The notes beneath the pieces are model-generated. The model saw nothing but the letters and a program-made list of their open reading frames with translations. It did no database searches and was not told where the DNA came from. This document shows positions 7,049 through 13,896 of a stretch of 23,708 bases of DNA, piece after piece; position 1 is the stretch's first letter, and every line of letters begins with the position of its first letter. The position numbers and the translations under genes are program-made. The stretch is from a virus. The stretch covers positions 1 through 23,708 of IMG/VR virus record IMGVR_UViG_3300025151_000305, one strand, 5' to 3'.

Positions 7049-8870
7049 TATAGAAACAGATGGTCTCCTCCTAGACTGCACTACTGTATGGTGTATAGCT
7101 ATCAAAGTTAATGATAATCCTACAGAAGTCTATACCCTTAATCCTATTAAAGGCTCAGCAGGGGGTATAGAAGACGCTCTAAGGCTTTTAAAGACAGCAG
7201 ACGTACTAATAGGTCATAATATTATAAACTTCGATCTACCTGCCTTATTTAAGCTTTATGAGGTATCTTATGATTGTAAATTATTTGATACTATTATAGC
7301 TAGTAAACTAGTCTATCCTAATATGCTTATGATAGATAGTAATAATAGTAAGCTAGGTAAGCTTATGGGATCTCATAGTCTTAAGGCTTGGGGAATTAGA
7401 TTAGGTAACTATAAAGATCAACATGAGGACTGGACTAAGCTTACTGAAGATATGGTAGAATATTGTAGACAAGATGTAGAGGTTAACTATACTCTCTATA
7501 ATAAGCTATTAACTAAGAATATTCCTGATGAAGCTATGAGACTAGAGCAAGAGTTTGCTAAGATCATACAGAGACAAGAAGCTAAGGGTTGGCTGTTTGA
7601 TGTTGAGAAGGCTAAAGAGCTTCATGTAGAATTGCTTAAGGAGAAGGAGAAGGCTCTTGAAGAATTACTTAAGGTCTTTAAGCCTATTAAGACTTGGTTT
7701 CCTTTAAATGAGATAAATAAGTATAAGAAAGATGGAAGCTTAACAGTTAACTATCAAAAACAATTAGATAAAGGAGCTTGTTATAATGATGCTTTAGAAT
7801 GGGGGTACTATCAAGAAGTAGGGTTTAATCCAGGCAGTGGTGCTCAGATATATAGGTGGGTGACTCATTACTTTGGTAAGCAGGATTGGGAGTTTACAGA
7901 GAAGGGAAGCCCTAAGACTGGTGAGAAAGATATACTTAAGTTATTCTCTGATAAGGATTGGGCTAAACCTTTAGTTCATTACTTCAATGTTAAAAAGTTA
8001 CTAGGACAACTAGCCGAAGGCAGCAATGCTTGGCTTAAGCTAGTAAGGGATGACAATAGAATACATGGTAGTGTAGATACTTTAGGAGCAGTTAGTCGTA
8101 GATGTACCCACAGGTATCCTAATGTAGCACAAGTACCTTCTAATAAAGCTTATAAAGGACATGAGTGTAGGTCATTATTTATATGTCCTGAAGGTTATAA
8201 GATAGTGGGGTGTGATGCTGATGGTTTAGAGCTTAGAACACTTAGTCACTACATGGCTAAATATGATGGAGGTAAATATGCTGAAGCTGTAGATAAAGGA
8301 GATAAGGATCAAGGTACTGATATTCATACAATGAATCAGAAAAGTGCAGGACTTCCTACGAAAGAGGACGCTAAGACATTTATCTATGCCTTCCTTTATG
8401 GGGCAGGTGATGAGAAGATAGGTAGTATTGTAGGAGGTTCTTCTAAAGAAGGTAAGAAACTTAAGAATAAGTTCTTTAAACAGATACCTGCCATTAAACA
8501 GTTAGTAGAAGCTGTTAAGACTAAAGTAGATCAACAAGGGTACTTAAAGGCTCTTGACGGTAATAAGTATTTTATTAGATCCTCTCATATTGCTCTTAAT
8601 ACTCTGCTACAAGGAGCAGGTGCTTTAGTAATGAAATACTACTGTGTCTTACTAGATAAAGAATTACAACTTCTTTTTAAGGAAGGTGTAGATTATGAGT
8701 TTATAGGTAACATCCATGATGAAGTACAGATAGAATGCATGGAAGATATAGCTGACTTGGTAGCTAAGATATGCGAGAGAACTTTTGATTTAGTTACAGA
8801 GGAACTTAACTTTAGGATACCTCTAAGAGGGTCAGCCGATATAGGCGATAACTGGTCAGAAACACATTAA
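7029..8870 (+). CDS. DNA polymerase, family A, T7 gp5-like
   Basis: Replicative polymerase with proofreading, 613 residues (T7 gp5 704). The exonuclease domain has FDIET (6-10, Asp7/Glu9), GHNIINFD (62-69) and YCRQD (145-149). The polymerase domain has motif A CDADGLELR (395-403, Asp396), motif B KTFIYAFLYGAG (449-460, with Tyr453 in the place of T7 Tyr526) and motif C HDE (563-565). The segment between the thumb helix (about 216) and FNPGS (266-270), where T7 carries its thioredoxin-binding insertion, is about 50 residues against about 75 in T7, so processivity-factor binding may differ. No thioredoxin gene is seen in the window. The start ATG 7029 places the DxE motif at the N terminus, as expected. 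Confidence 0.97.
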   Translation: MNQIVFDIETDGLLLDCTTVWCIAIKVNDNPTEVYTLNPIKGSAGGIEDALRLLKTADVLIGHNIINFDLPALFKLYEVSYDCKLFDTIIASKLVYPNMLMIDSNNSKLGKLMGSHSLKAWGIRLGNYKDQHEDWTKLTEDMVEYCRQDVEVNYTLYNKLLTKNIPDEAMRLEQEFAKIIQRQEAKGWLFDVEKAKELHVELLKEKEKALEELLKVFKPIKTWFPLNEINKYKKDGSLTVNYQKQLDKGACYNDALEWGYYQEVGFNPGSGAQIYRWVTHYFGKQDWEFTEKGSPKTGEKDILKLFSDKDWAKPLVHYFNVKKLLGQLAEGSNAWLKLVRDDNRIHGSVDTLGAVSRRCTHRYPNVAQVPSNKAYKGHECRSLFICPEGYKIVGCDADGLELRTLSHYMAKYDGGKYAEAVDKGDKDQGTDIHTMNQKSAGLPTKEDAKTFIYAFLYGAGDEKIGSIVGGSSKEGKKLKNKFFKQIPAIKQLVEAVKTKVDQQGYLKALDGNKYFIRSSHIALNTLLQGAGALVMKYYCVLLDKELQLLFKEGVDYEFIGNIHDEVQIECMEDIADLVAKICERTFDLVTEELNFRIPLRGSADIGDNWSETH

Positions 8871-8879
8871 GGAGTAGTT

Positions 8880-8960
8880 ATGGAGTATGAATTAGTTACA
8901 AGTTTTATTTTAATAGATAGTAAATATCAAGTTACTACTATGATGTATATATTATTTTAA
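8880..8960 (+). CDS. 26-aa hydrophobic peptide
   Basis: ATG 8880 is preceded by AAGGAG (8869-8874, overlapping the polymerase stop) with a five-base spacer, and the reading frame ends at TAA 8960, inside the ribosome site of the next gene. The peptide starts MEYELVTSFILIDSK and ends hydrophobic (MMYILF). It fills an otherwise empty 101-base gap. It is too short to assign; the good ribosome site and exact fit support translation. Confidence 0.5.
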   Translation: MEYELVTSFILIDSKYQVTTMMYILF

Positions 8961-8971
8961 GGAGAAAAAGA

Positions 8972-9568
8972 ATGAGTTTGATTGAGATTGCTAAATGGAA
9001 TTATGATAGAAATGATTTAGAGTGTGACTTTGAGTTAGAAGAGAATATGTTTGATGAGGAAGCTTACGAGTTTAAAATAGCTCTTAAGGATTATTTAAGA
9101 GATGATAACTTATTTAAACAAACAGCTGTTGTTGACATGATTGATGCTTATTGTGATTGTAACTTTGTACATAGTGGATCTATAGCTAAAGCCATAAATA
9201 ACTTTATGTATCTTAATGTTGAGGATAGAGAAAAACAGATGATCTATATGAATACCTTCATCATAGAAGCCTTAGTACGTCATGGGGTTAAAGTATATGA
9301 TAAAAAAGGTAAATCTATTATTGATTACGCTATGGGTTATGTTATTGAAGCTAATAAGAATAAACCTAAGGATAAAACAAAAAATAAGGTAGAGAAAGGG
9401 AAGGATTGGGTAGACCCTAAGAAGCGTATTGAGGATCTATTAGATGAACGAGGGTTTAATAGTGATGTTGAAGAAGTTAAGAGACTACGTGAACAAGAGA
9501 AGAACACTAAGACAGTTCCTGGAACTCTTGAAGCGTTTAATGAGTTAGAAGGAGAAGAAGATGAGTAG
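8972..9568 (+). CDS. Probable MazG/HisE-like NTP pyrophosphohydrolase
   Basis: Acidic protein of 198 residues with AAGGAG at 8959-8964. The pattern EExxE (Glu29, Glu30, Glu33 in FDEEAYEFK) followed by a DMID segment (55-58) resembles the Mg-binding helices of the all-alpha NTP pyrophosphohydrolase superfamily (MazG, HisE, dimeric dUTPase). The later VIEANKNK (124-131), followed by KGKDWVDP (142-149), fits the phage phosphoribosyl-ATP pyrophosphohydrolase-like branch, as I know it. The role would be to remove unwanted nucleotides or a nucleotide alarmone, next to the RNR and DUF3310 genes. The C-terminal 60 residues are charged and low complexity. The family call is moderate; the exact substrate cannot be read from the sequence. 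Confidence 0.6.
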   Translation: MSLIEIAKWNYDRNDLECDFELEENMFDEEAYEFKIALKDYLRDDNLFKQTAVVDMIDAYCDCNFVHSGSIAKAINNFMYLNVEDREKQMIYMNTFIIEALVRHGVKVYDKKGKSIIDYAMGYVIEANKNKPKDKTKNKVEKGKDWVDPKKRIEDLLDERGFNSDVEEVKRLREQEKNTKTVPGTLEAFNELEGEEDE

Positions 9569-9863
9569 TCCACAAGCCCACATCCATGAGATAACGAGTA
9601 CTGATACGATCTTACCATCAACATCACTTAACTTAAATTCTAATGAGATTGATTTAAGACCTAAACAAGTAGGGGGTAATCACTATAGAGATATGAGAAT
9701 ACAACCTATTGATTATACATTAGCTAATGACTTAGGTTATTGTGAAGGTAATGTTATTAAATATGTGTCTAGGTATAGAAAGAAGAATGGATTAGAGGAT
9801 TTAGAGAAAGCTAAGCACTACATTGAGATTCTTATAGGGAGGTATAAAAATGAAAAAATCTAA
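9561..9863 (+). CDS. DUF3310 protein, possibly related to T7 gp1.7 nucleotide kinase
   Basis: A 100-residue protein with a poorly conserved Ser/Thr-rich N terminus (1-33) and the compact DUF3310 pattern after it: GGNHY (38-42), IQPIDY (47-52), GNVIKYVSRYRKK (63-75) and DLEKAKHYIE (80-89). This domain is common in phages; T7 gp1.7, reported as a nucleotide kinase, is placed in the same family as far as I recall. It overlaps the preceding gene by 8 bases (ATGAGTAG) and has AAGGAG at 9549-9554. The setting, between a pyrophosphohydrolase and RNR, fits nucleotide metabolism. No Walker A motif is visible, so a kinase role is uncertain. Confidence 0.8.
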   Translation: MSSPQAHIHEITSTDTILPSTSLNLNSNEIDLRPKQVGGNHYRDMRIQPIDYTLANDLGYCEGNVIKYVSRYRKKNGLEDLEKAKHYIEILIGRYKNEKI

Positions 9864-10035
9864 ACTTTTAAATGTACTAGGATGGGTATGCTTATTTATC
9901 GCAATAGGGATTACTATAACAGCTATGGTGTCTCCTGATCTTGTTGCCCTTAAGGATGAAGCTAATTGGTTTATTATGATGAGTATGATATTTTCAGTAC
10001 ATAGTAGTGTTGAGAGAGGACTAGAACGTGGCTAG
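9850..10035 (+). CDS. 61-aa two-TM membrane protein
   Basis: Small protein with a basic N terminus (MKKSK), a hydrophobic helix at about 8-27 (VLGWVCLFIAIGITITAMV region) and a second at about 38-53 (ANWFIMMSMIFSV), joined by a short acidic loop, so both ends would face the same side. It overlaps the DUF3310 gene by 14 bases and nrdA by 8; GGGAGG at 9837-9842 is the ribosome site. It looks somewhat like a small holin, but placement among replication genes argues for early or middle expression. It contains the promoter-like near match at 9943-9959. No family recognised. Confidence 0.7.
   Translation: MKKSKLLNVLGWVCLFIAIGITITAMVSPDLVALKDEANWFIMMSMIFSVHSSVERGLERG
9943..9959 (+). promoter_or_regulatory. 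Degenerate copy of the promoter-like element upstream of nrdA
   Basis: GTTGCCCTTAAGGATGA matches the two intergenic elements at 12 of 13 bases over GTTGCCC-N-TAAGG, then diverges. It is on the same strand, inside the 61-aa gene and about 70 bases before the nrdA start. It may be a weaker phage promoter for the RNR genes. It is also fully coding (residues V-A-L-K-D-E), so chance is possible. Confidence 0.35.
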
Positions 10036-11797
10036 AGTTAAGATTGATTTAACAAGAGACAACTTACTAGATGATTTTGCTAAGAATCTAATCAGTAAGC
10101 ATTATCTATTAGAAGGAGAGACAAGTCCTCAAGAAGCCTTTGCTAGGACAGCAGAGTATTTCTGTAAGGATAAAATTTCACCTGATGGTATACTACCTCA
10201 AAGGATATATGATTATGTATCTAAGGGTTGGTTTATGTTCTCTAGTCCTATCCTCTCTAACTCACATGATGGGAAAGGTATGCCTATTAGTTGTTTCTTA
10301 AACTATGTAGAGGATTCAATAGACGGACTCAATAACCATACAGTAGAGACTAGACTACTATCAGTAGCAGGCGGAGGAGTAGGAGGTCATTGGAGTGATA
10401 TAAGGTCTCTTAATGATATTAGTCCCGGAGTTCCCGGATGGCTACATACAGTAGATTCTGATATGGTTGCTTACAAACAAGGAGCTACTAGACGAGGGGC
10501 TTATGCAGGGTATTTAGACATTAGTCATCCTGATATTGTAGAGTTTATTAAGATGAGAACACCTACCGGTGATGTTAATAGGAAGTCCCTTAACTTACAT
10601 CATGGTGTTAATATAACTGATGAATTTTTAGAAGCTGTTAAGGAGGACTTAGATTTTGATCTAGTAGACCCTCATAACAACGAGACTAAAGAGACCGTAA
10701 GGGCTAGAGACCTTTGGGAACTACTATTAACTACTAGGTTCAGAACAGGAGAACCTTATCTTAATTATATAGATGAAGCCAATAGAAAGTTAAACCCTTA
10801 TTTAAAAAGTAGAGGATTACAAATAAATGGTAGTAATCTTTGTAATGAAATACATCTTCCTACAGGTAAGGATTACACAGCTGTGTGTTGTTTATCAAGT
10901 GTTAATATAGCTAGGTATGATGAATGGAAAGATACAGATATGGTTAACGACTTAGTATTCTTCTTAGACCGAGTACTAGATAATTTCATAAAGAAAGGAG
11001 TTAAGCTCCCTAGTGCAGTTAAAAGTGCTAAGAGTGAAAGAAGTATTGGATTAGGGGCTATGGGGTTTGCTGATTATTTACAAAATAAAGGAATTCCTTT
11101 TGAGAGTAGTATAGCTATCTCATTGAATAGAAGTATATTTAAGCAAATAAAAGATGAAGCTGTTAATAGGTCAGGAAGAGCGGCTACAATATATGGAGAA
11201 CCTGAGTACCTTAGAGGATCTAATAGACGTAATGCTCACTTACTAGCTATTGCTCCCAATGCTAATTCAAGTATTATGTTAGGGTGTTCTCCTTCTATTG
11301 AACCTAGGCTATCTAATTGCTATACTCAAAAGACTAGAGTAGGTAGCTACCTTGTTAAAAATCCTGAGCTTAAGGAATTGCTATTCTGTATAGGTAAGGA
11401 TACTGATGAAGTTTGGAAGGATATTCTTAATAATGATGGATCAGTACAACACTTAGATTTCTTAAGTGATTCAGATAAGGAAATATTTAAGACAGCTTAT
11501 GAACTAGATCAACGGTGGGTAGTAGATATGGCTAGAAGCAGACAAGAGTATATATGCCAAGGGCAGTCTGTTAATGTATTCTTTCCTTCTGGTACAGATA
11601 AAGGATACTTAAACTCAGTACATTTAAGAGCATTCTCTAGGGACGATAACGCTATAGGAGACCCTCTAAAAGGTCTTTATTATCTTAGGACGTCTAGCGG
11701 TGCTACAGTTGAGAAAGTATCCTTAAAGGTACAGAGAGATGCCTTAAAGGACGGAGTAGCAGGTTCTACTAATGAGTGCCTCGCTTGTGAGGGATAG
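10028..11797 (+). CDS. nrdA: Class I ribonucleoside-diphosphate reductase, alpha subunit
   Basis: Converts ribonucleotides to deoxyribonucleotides, together with the beta subunit at 11906. The three catalytic-site cysteines are present: Cys89 (PISCF), Cys272 in the N-x-C-x-E triad (Asn270, Cys272, Glu274), and Cys287 (AVCCLS). The paired tyrosines Tyr551/Tyr552 (GLYYLRT) match the radical-transfer pair of E. coli NrdA. The tail CLAC (584-587) would be the redox shuttle regenerated by host thioredoxin or glutaredoxin. At 589 residues it is well short of E. coli NrdA (761), and no N-terminal ATP-cone is visible, so overall dATP inhibition should be absent. The start is GTG 10028, overlapping the preceding stop by 8 bases, with GAGAGGA at 10014-10020. 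Confidence 0.95.
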   Translation: MARVKIDLTRDNLLDDFAKNLISKHYLLEGETSPQEAFARTAEYFCKDKISPDGILPQRIYDYVSKGWFMFSSPILSNSHDGKGMPISCFLNYVEDSIDGLNNHTVETRLLSVAGGGVGGHWSDIRSLNDISPGVPGWLHTVDSDMVAYKQGATRRGAYAGYLDISHPDIVEFIKMRTPTGDVNRKSLNLHHGVNITDEFLEAVKEDLDFDLVDPHNNETKETVRARDLWELLLTTRFRTGEPYLNYIDEANRKLNPYLKSRGLQINGSNLCNEIHLPTGKDYTAVCCLSSVNIARYDEWKDTDMVNDLVFFLDRVLDNFIKKGVKLPSAVKSAKSERSIGLGAMGFADYLQNKGIPFESSIAISLNRSIFKQIKDEAVNRSGRAATIYGEPEYLRGSNRRNAHLLAIAPNANSSIMLGCSPSIEPRLSNCYTQKTRVGSYLVKNPELKELLFCIGKDTDEVWKDILNNDGSVQHLDFLSDSDKEIFKTAYELDQRWVVDMARSRQEYICQGQSVNVFFPSGTDKGYLNSVHLRAFSRDDNAIGDPLKGLYYLRTSSGATVEKVSLKVQRDALKDGVAGSTNECLACEG

Positions 11798-11799
11798 TT

Positions 11800-11892
11800 A
11801 TGGGAGTAGTAGAGTACGAATCTCCTATCTTAGCTGTATTAATAATTATATTTTTATTGACTGTGACATTAGATTATATAGATTCAAAATAG
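11800..11892 (+). CDS. 30-aa single-TM membrane peptide between nrdA and nrdB
   Basis: ATG 11800 lies two bases after the nrdA stop, with GAGGGA (11789-11794) five bases upstream, and the frame ends at TAG 11892 just before the nrdB ribosome site. The peptide has an acidic N terminus, one strongly hydrophobic helix (PILAVLIIIFLLTVTL, about residues 9-24) and a polar end. It fills the 108-base gap. A very short transmembrane peptide is a plausible host-interaction product, but no function can be assigned. Confidence 0.6.
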   Translation: MGVVEYESPILAVLIIIFLLTVTLDYIDSK

Positions 11893-11905
11893 ATAAAGGA
11901 TATAG

Positions 11906-12844
11906 ATGAGCAGAAGCATTTTTAAAAAGAGTAATGTATATAAGCCTTTCGACTACAGTTGGGCTGATGAGTACCGTAAGGTATCAGAAAACTCTCATTG
12001 GATAGTTGAAGAAGTAGATATGACTAAAGACTTAGAAGACTTTAGGATGGCTGATGAAGGCACTAGGCAGTTTATTAAGAATATCTTAAGTATCTTTACA
12101 GAGTCAGATCATGCAGTAGGTAATGGATACATAGGACTGATGAATGAGGTTAGGAATAGTGAGATAAGAGGGATGTTGACTAGCTTTGCGGCTAGAGAGT
12201 GGATACATCAAGAAGGATATGCTTATCTTAATGAGTCTTTAGGTCTTCCTGAGAACTACTATTCAGAGTTCTTAAAGTATCCTGAGACTGTAGCTAAAGC
12301 TGAAGCCGCTTGGTTTGAAGGATATGATAATATACAACATAAATTAGCTAAACAGGTATGCCTTGAAGGTATCTCTTTGTTTGGTTCTTTTATAATGCTT
12401 AAGAATTTTGAAAGGTTAGGTAAGTTCTTAGGGACTTGTAAGATTAATGAATGGAGTCTTAAAGATGAGACACTCCATGTACAAGGACTGTCTAGGCTAT
12501 TCAGAGAGATCTGTAATGAGAGACCTGAGACAGTTAATGATGGGTTTAAAAAAGAGATATATAAGATGGTTAGGACTATAGTTAATATAGAACATTCCTT
12601 TATTGATTTTGCTTTTAAAGGATTCTCTCCTGAGGGACTAGATAAAAGAGATGTTAAGACCTATATAGAATATATAGCTGATAGACGATTAATACAATTA
12701 GGACTCAAAGAGAATTATAAGATAGGAGAGAATCCTTTATCTTGGTTCGATGAACTGACTAACGGTTCTAGCTTACAGAATTTCTTTGAAGGGAGATCAG
12801 CTGATTATGATGTAGCAGGACTAACAGGGGAATGGAGGTATTAG
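11906..12844 (+). CDS. nrdB: Class I ribonucleoside-diphosphate reductase, beta subunit
   Basis: Ferritin-fold radical-generating subunit, 312 residues (E. coli NrdB 376). All expected metal ligands are visible: Asp68 (TESD), Glu98 and His101 (REWIH), Glu154 (CLEG), Glu188 and His191 (KDETLH). Tyr105, four residues after His101, is in the position of the E. coli radical tyrosine Tyr122, so this looks like a tyrosyl-radical enzyme rather than a Phe-type one. The C-terminal end (GLTGEWRY) would dock on NrdA. The start ATG follows AAAGGA (11895-11900). It sits in one operon with nrdA, separated only by the 30-aa membrane peptide. Confidence 0.96.
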   Translation: MSRSIFKKSNVYKPFDYSWADEYRKVSENSHWIVEEVDMTKDLEDFRMADEGTRQFIKNILSIFTESDHAVGNGYIGLMNEVRNSEIRGMLTSFAAREWIHQEGYAYLNESLGLPENYYSEFLKYPETVAKAEAAWFEGYDNIQHKLAKQVCLEGISLFGSFIMLKNFERLGKFLGTCKINEWSLKDETLHVQGLSRLFREICNERPETVNDGFKKEIYKMVRTIVNIEHSFIDFAFKGFSPEGLDKRDVKTYIEYIADRRLIQLGLKENYKIGENPLSWFDELTNGSSLQNFFEGRSADYDVAGLTGEWRY

Positions 12845-13624
12845 ATGATAGCCTTAGTAGATGCTGACTCTCTTATTTACAAAGCAGGATTTACCTTTGA
12901 GGATAAGTTCTGTTGGAATGAACTAGAGTTAGAATTAGGTATAGATGAAGTCAGAGAAGAGCAAGTAACTTATGATGTCCTCCTAGCTAAGAATGCTATA
13001 GATGCTTGTATAGAAAACATAAAGTTTAATACTGGATGTGATGAGGTAGAGTTATGGCTTACATCAGGTAGTAATTTCAGATACGAGGTCTATGAGGACT
13101 ATAAGAGTAATAGGAAGTCAGGAGGTAAACCTTTAGCCTATGATAGCTTATTCAAGTACCTCATAGATAAATATAAAGCTAATGTAGCCTACGGTGTAGA
13201 AGCTGATGATATAGTAGTTTTTAAGAAGACTAAGTACCCTGATGATTATTACTTATGTGCTATAGATAAGGATGTCTTACTACAGACTGAAGGGTCTCAC
13301 CTTAATTATAATAATAATGATATAGTAAAGGTAACCTCTAAGGAAGCTGAAAGGTTCTTTTATTTTCAAACATTAATGGGAGATGTGACAGATGGTTATC
13401 CCGGATGTAAGGGTATAGGTAAAGTAAAAGCTAATAAGATCCTAGATGAATGCGAGAAGGAAGGGTTAGATTATTGGGAGACTATAGTAACCACTTATGA
13501 ATCTAAAGGTCTTACTGAAGAGTTTGCTCTGTCTCAGGCTAGATGTGCTTCAATGCATCAAGTTTCTATAGATAAAGAAGGAAAATTTAAGATAGACTTA
13601 TGGTCTCCTGAAAGTCACAAATAA
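12845..13624 (+). CDS. 5'-3' exonuclease, FEN/T7 gp6-like
   Basis: Flap/5' nuclease family protein of 259 residues (T7 gp6 about 300). Metal-binding acidic residues appear in the usual order: VDADS (5-9), VEADD (118-122), AIDKD (139-143) and GDVTDG (179-184). The last leads into a helix-hairpin-helix-like segment, YPGCKGIGKVKANKIL (185-200). YKSNRK (86-91) corresponds to the basic helical arch. Its likely roles are primer removal, degradation of host DNA and processing of concatemers. Its ATG abuts the nrdB stop, and GGAGG (12834-12838) is the ribosome site. It is the last gene before the large non-coding gap. Confidence 0.92.
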   Translation: MIALVDADSLIYKAGFTFEDKFCWNELELELGIDEVREEQVTYDVLLAKNAIDACIENIKFNTGCDEVELWLTSGSNFRYEVYEDYKSNRKSGGKPLAYDSLFKYLIDKYKANVAYGVEADDIVVFKKTKYPDDYYLCAIDKDVLLQTEGSHLNYNNNDIVKVTSKEAERFFYFQTLMGDVTDGYPGCKGIGKVKANKILDECEKEGLDYWETIVTTYESKGLTEEFALSQARCASMHQVSIDKEGKFKIDLWSPESHK

Positions 13625-13701
13625 TACTTTAATGTGTCTTAAATGTATTAAACCTAAAAAACACCCTCTAAGTACCACCATTAAGGGCTTGGCTGAAGAT
13701 A

Positions 13702-13718
13702 CGTTGCCCATAAGGGGA
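13702..13718 (+). promoter_or_regulatory. Putative phage RNA polymerase promoter, copy 2 (late)
   Basis: Exact 17-base copy of the element at 2572-2588, placed ahead of the virion genes. A transcript starting in the GGGG (13714-13717) would begin with the 8-bp hairpin described in the next entry. Confidence 0.6.
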
Positions 13719-13736
13719 GAAGATTTTTATCTTTTC
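13717..13736 (+). other. Hairpin at the predicted 5' end of the late transcript
   Basis: GAGAAGAT (13717-13724) pairs with ATCTTTTC (13729-13736) around a TTTT loop: 8 bp with one G-U pair. It begins within the last G of the promoter-like element, so it could cap and stabilise the late mRNA. It is not followed by a U-run, which argues against a terminator. Confidence 0.45.
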
Positions 13737-13784
13737 AATTTATGTTCTTTTATTATTAAAATAAATAGAGCAATATAAAACACT

Positions 13785-13853
13785 TAAGGGGGTAAGGGGG
13801 TTACCTTAAAGAATACTATAAGACTCTTAAAGAGACTTAAAGAGGCTATAAGA
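13785..13853 (+). repeat. Cluster of short direct repeats in the late leader
   Basis: TAAGGGGG occurs twice in tandem (13785-13792, 13793-13800). CTTAAAGAG(A/G) occurs twice in tandem (13826-13835, 13836-13845). CTATAAGA flanks the latter pair (13816-13823, 13846-13853). The purine tracts with CTTAAAG steps may bind a protein or form RNA structure; function unknown. Confidence 0.5.
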
Positions 13854-13875
13854 TATTACTACTAATTACTATTAT

Positions 13876-13888
13876 AATTAATAATAAA
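13876..13888 (+). repeat. AT leader motif AATTAATAATAAA, copy 1
   Basis: The same 13 bases occur twice more in tandem before the capsid gene (17162-17189). Here they lead directly into the ribosome site of the first late gene. An unstructured A/U-rich leader would favour ribosome loading. Confidence 0.5.
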
Positions 13889-13896
13889 GGAACTAT

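Larger units (their letters stand above)
13625..13896 (+). promoter_or_regulatory. Late control region (largest non-coding gap)
   Basis: These 272 bases hold, in order: a weak bulged stem around 13623-13650 with no clear U-run; the second 17-base promoter-like element (13702-13718); a hairpin at 13717-13736; a T/A-rich stretch; a tandem TAAGGGGG pair (13785-13800) with TAAGG/CCTTA inverted arms; a tandem 10-base repeat CTTAAAGAG(A/G) (13826-13845) flanked by CTATAAGA direct repeats (13816-13823, 13846-13853); and the AT leader motif AATTAATAATAAA (13876-13888) just before a ribosome site. No tRNA fold or open frame of note was found. The region separates DNA metabolism from virion genes. Confidence 0.6.

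Noticed and set aside
9337-9627. Minus-strand 96-codon frame
   Set aside because: Antisense to the pyrophosphohydrolase and DUF3310 genes, Ser-rich shadow composition, no ribosome site. Other minus-strand frames (4196-4414, 6338-6529, 16018-16227, 18325-18579, 19484-19687) were rejected for the same reason.
13623-13650. Possible terminator after the exonuclease gene
   Set aside because: AATAC-TTTA can pair with TAAA-T-GTATT only with a bulge and A/T pairs, and A-rich rather than T-rich DNA follows; too weak to call.
13625-13896. tRNA gene or attachment site in the late gap
   Set aside because: No cloverleaf-compatible arms or TTCGA-type T-loop, and no integrase gene in the window.
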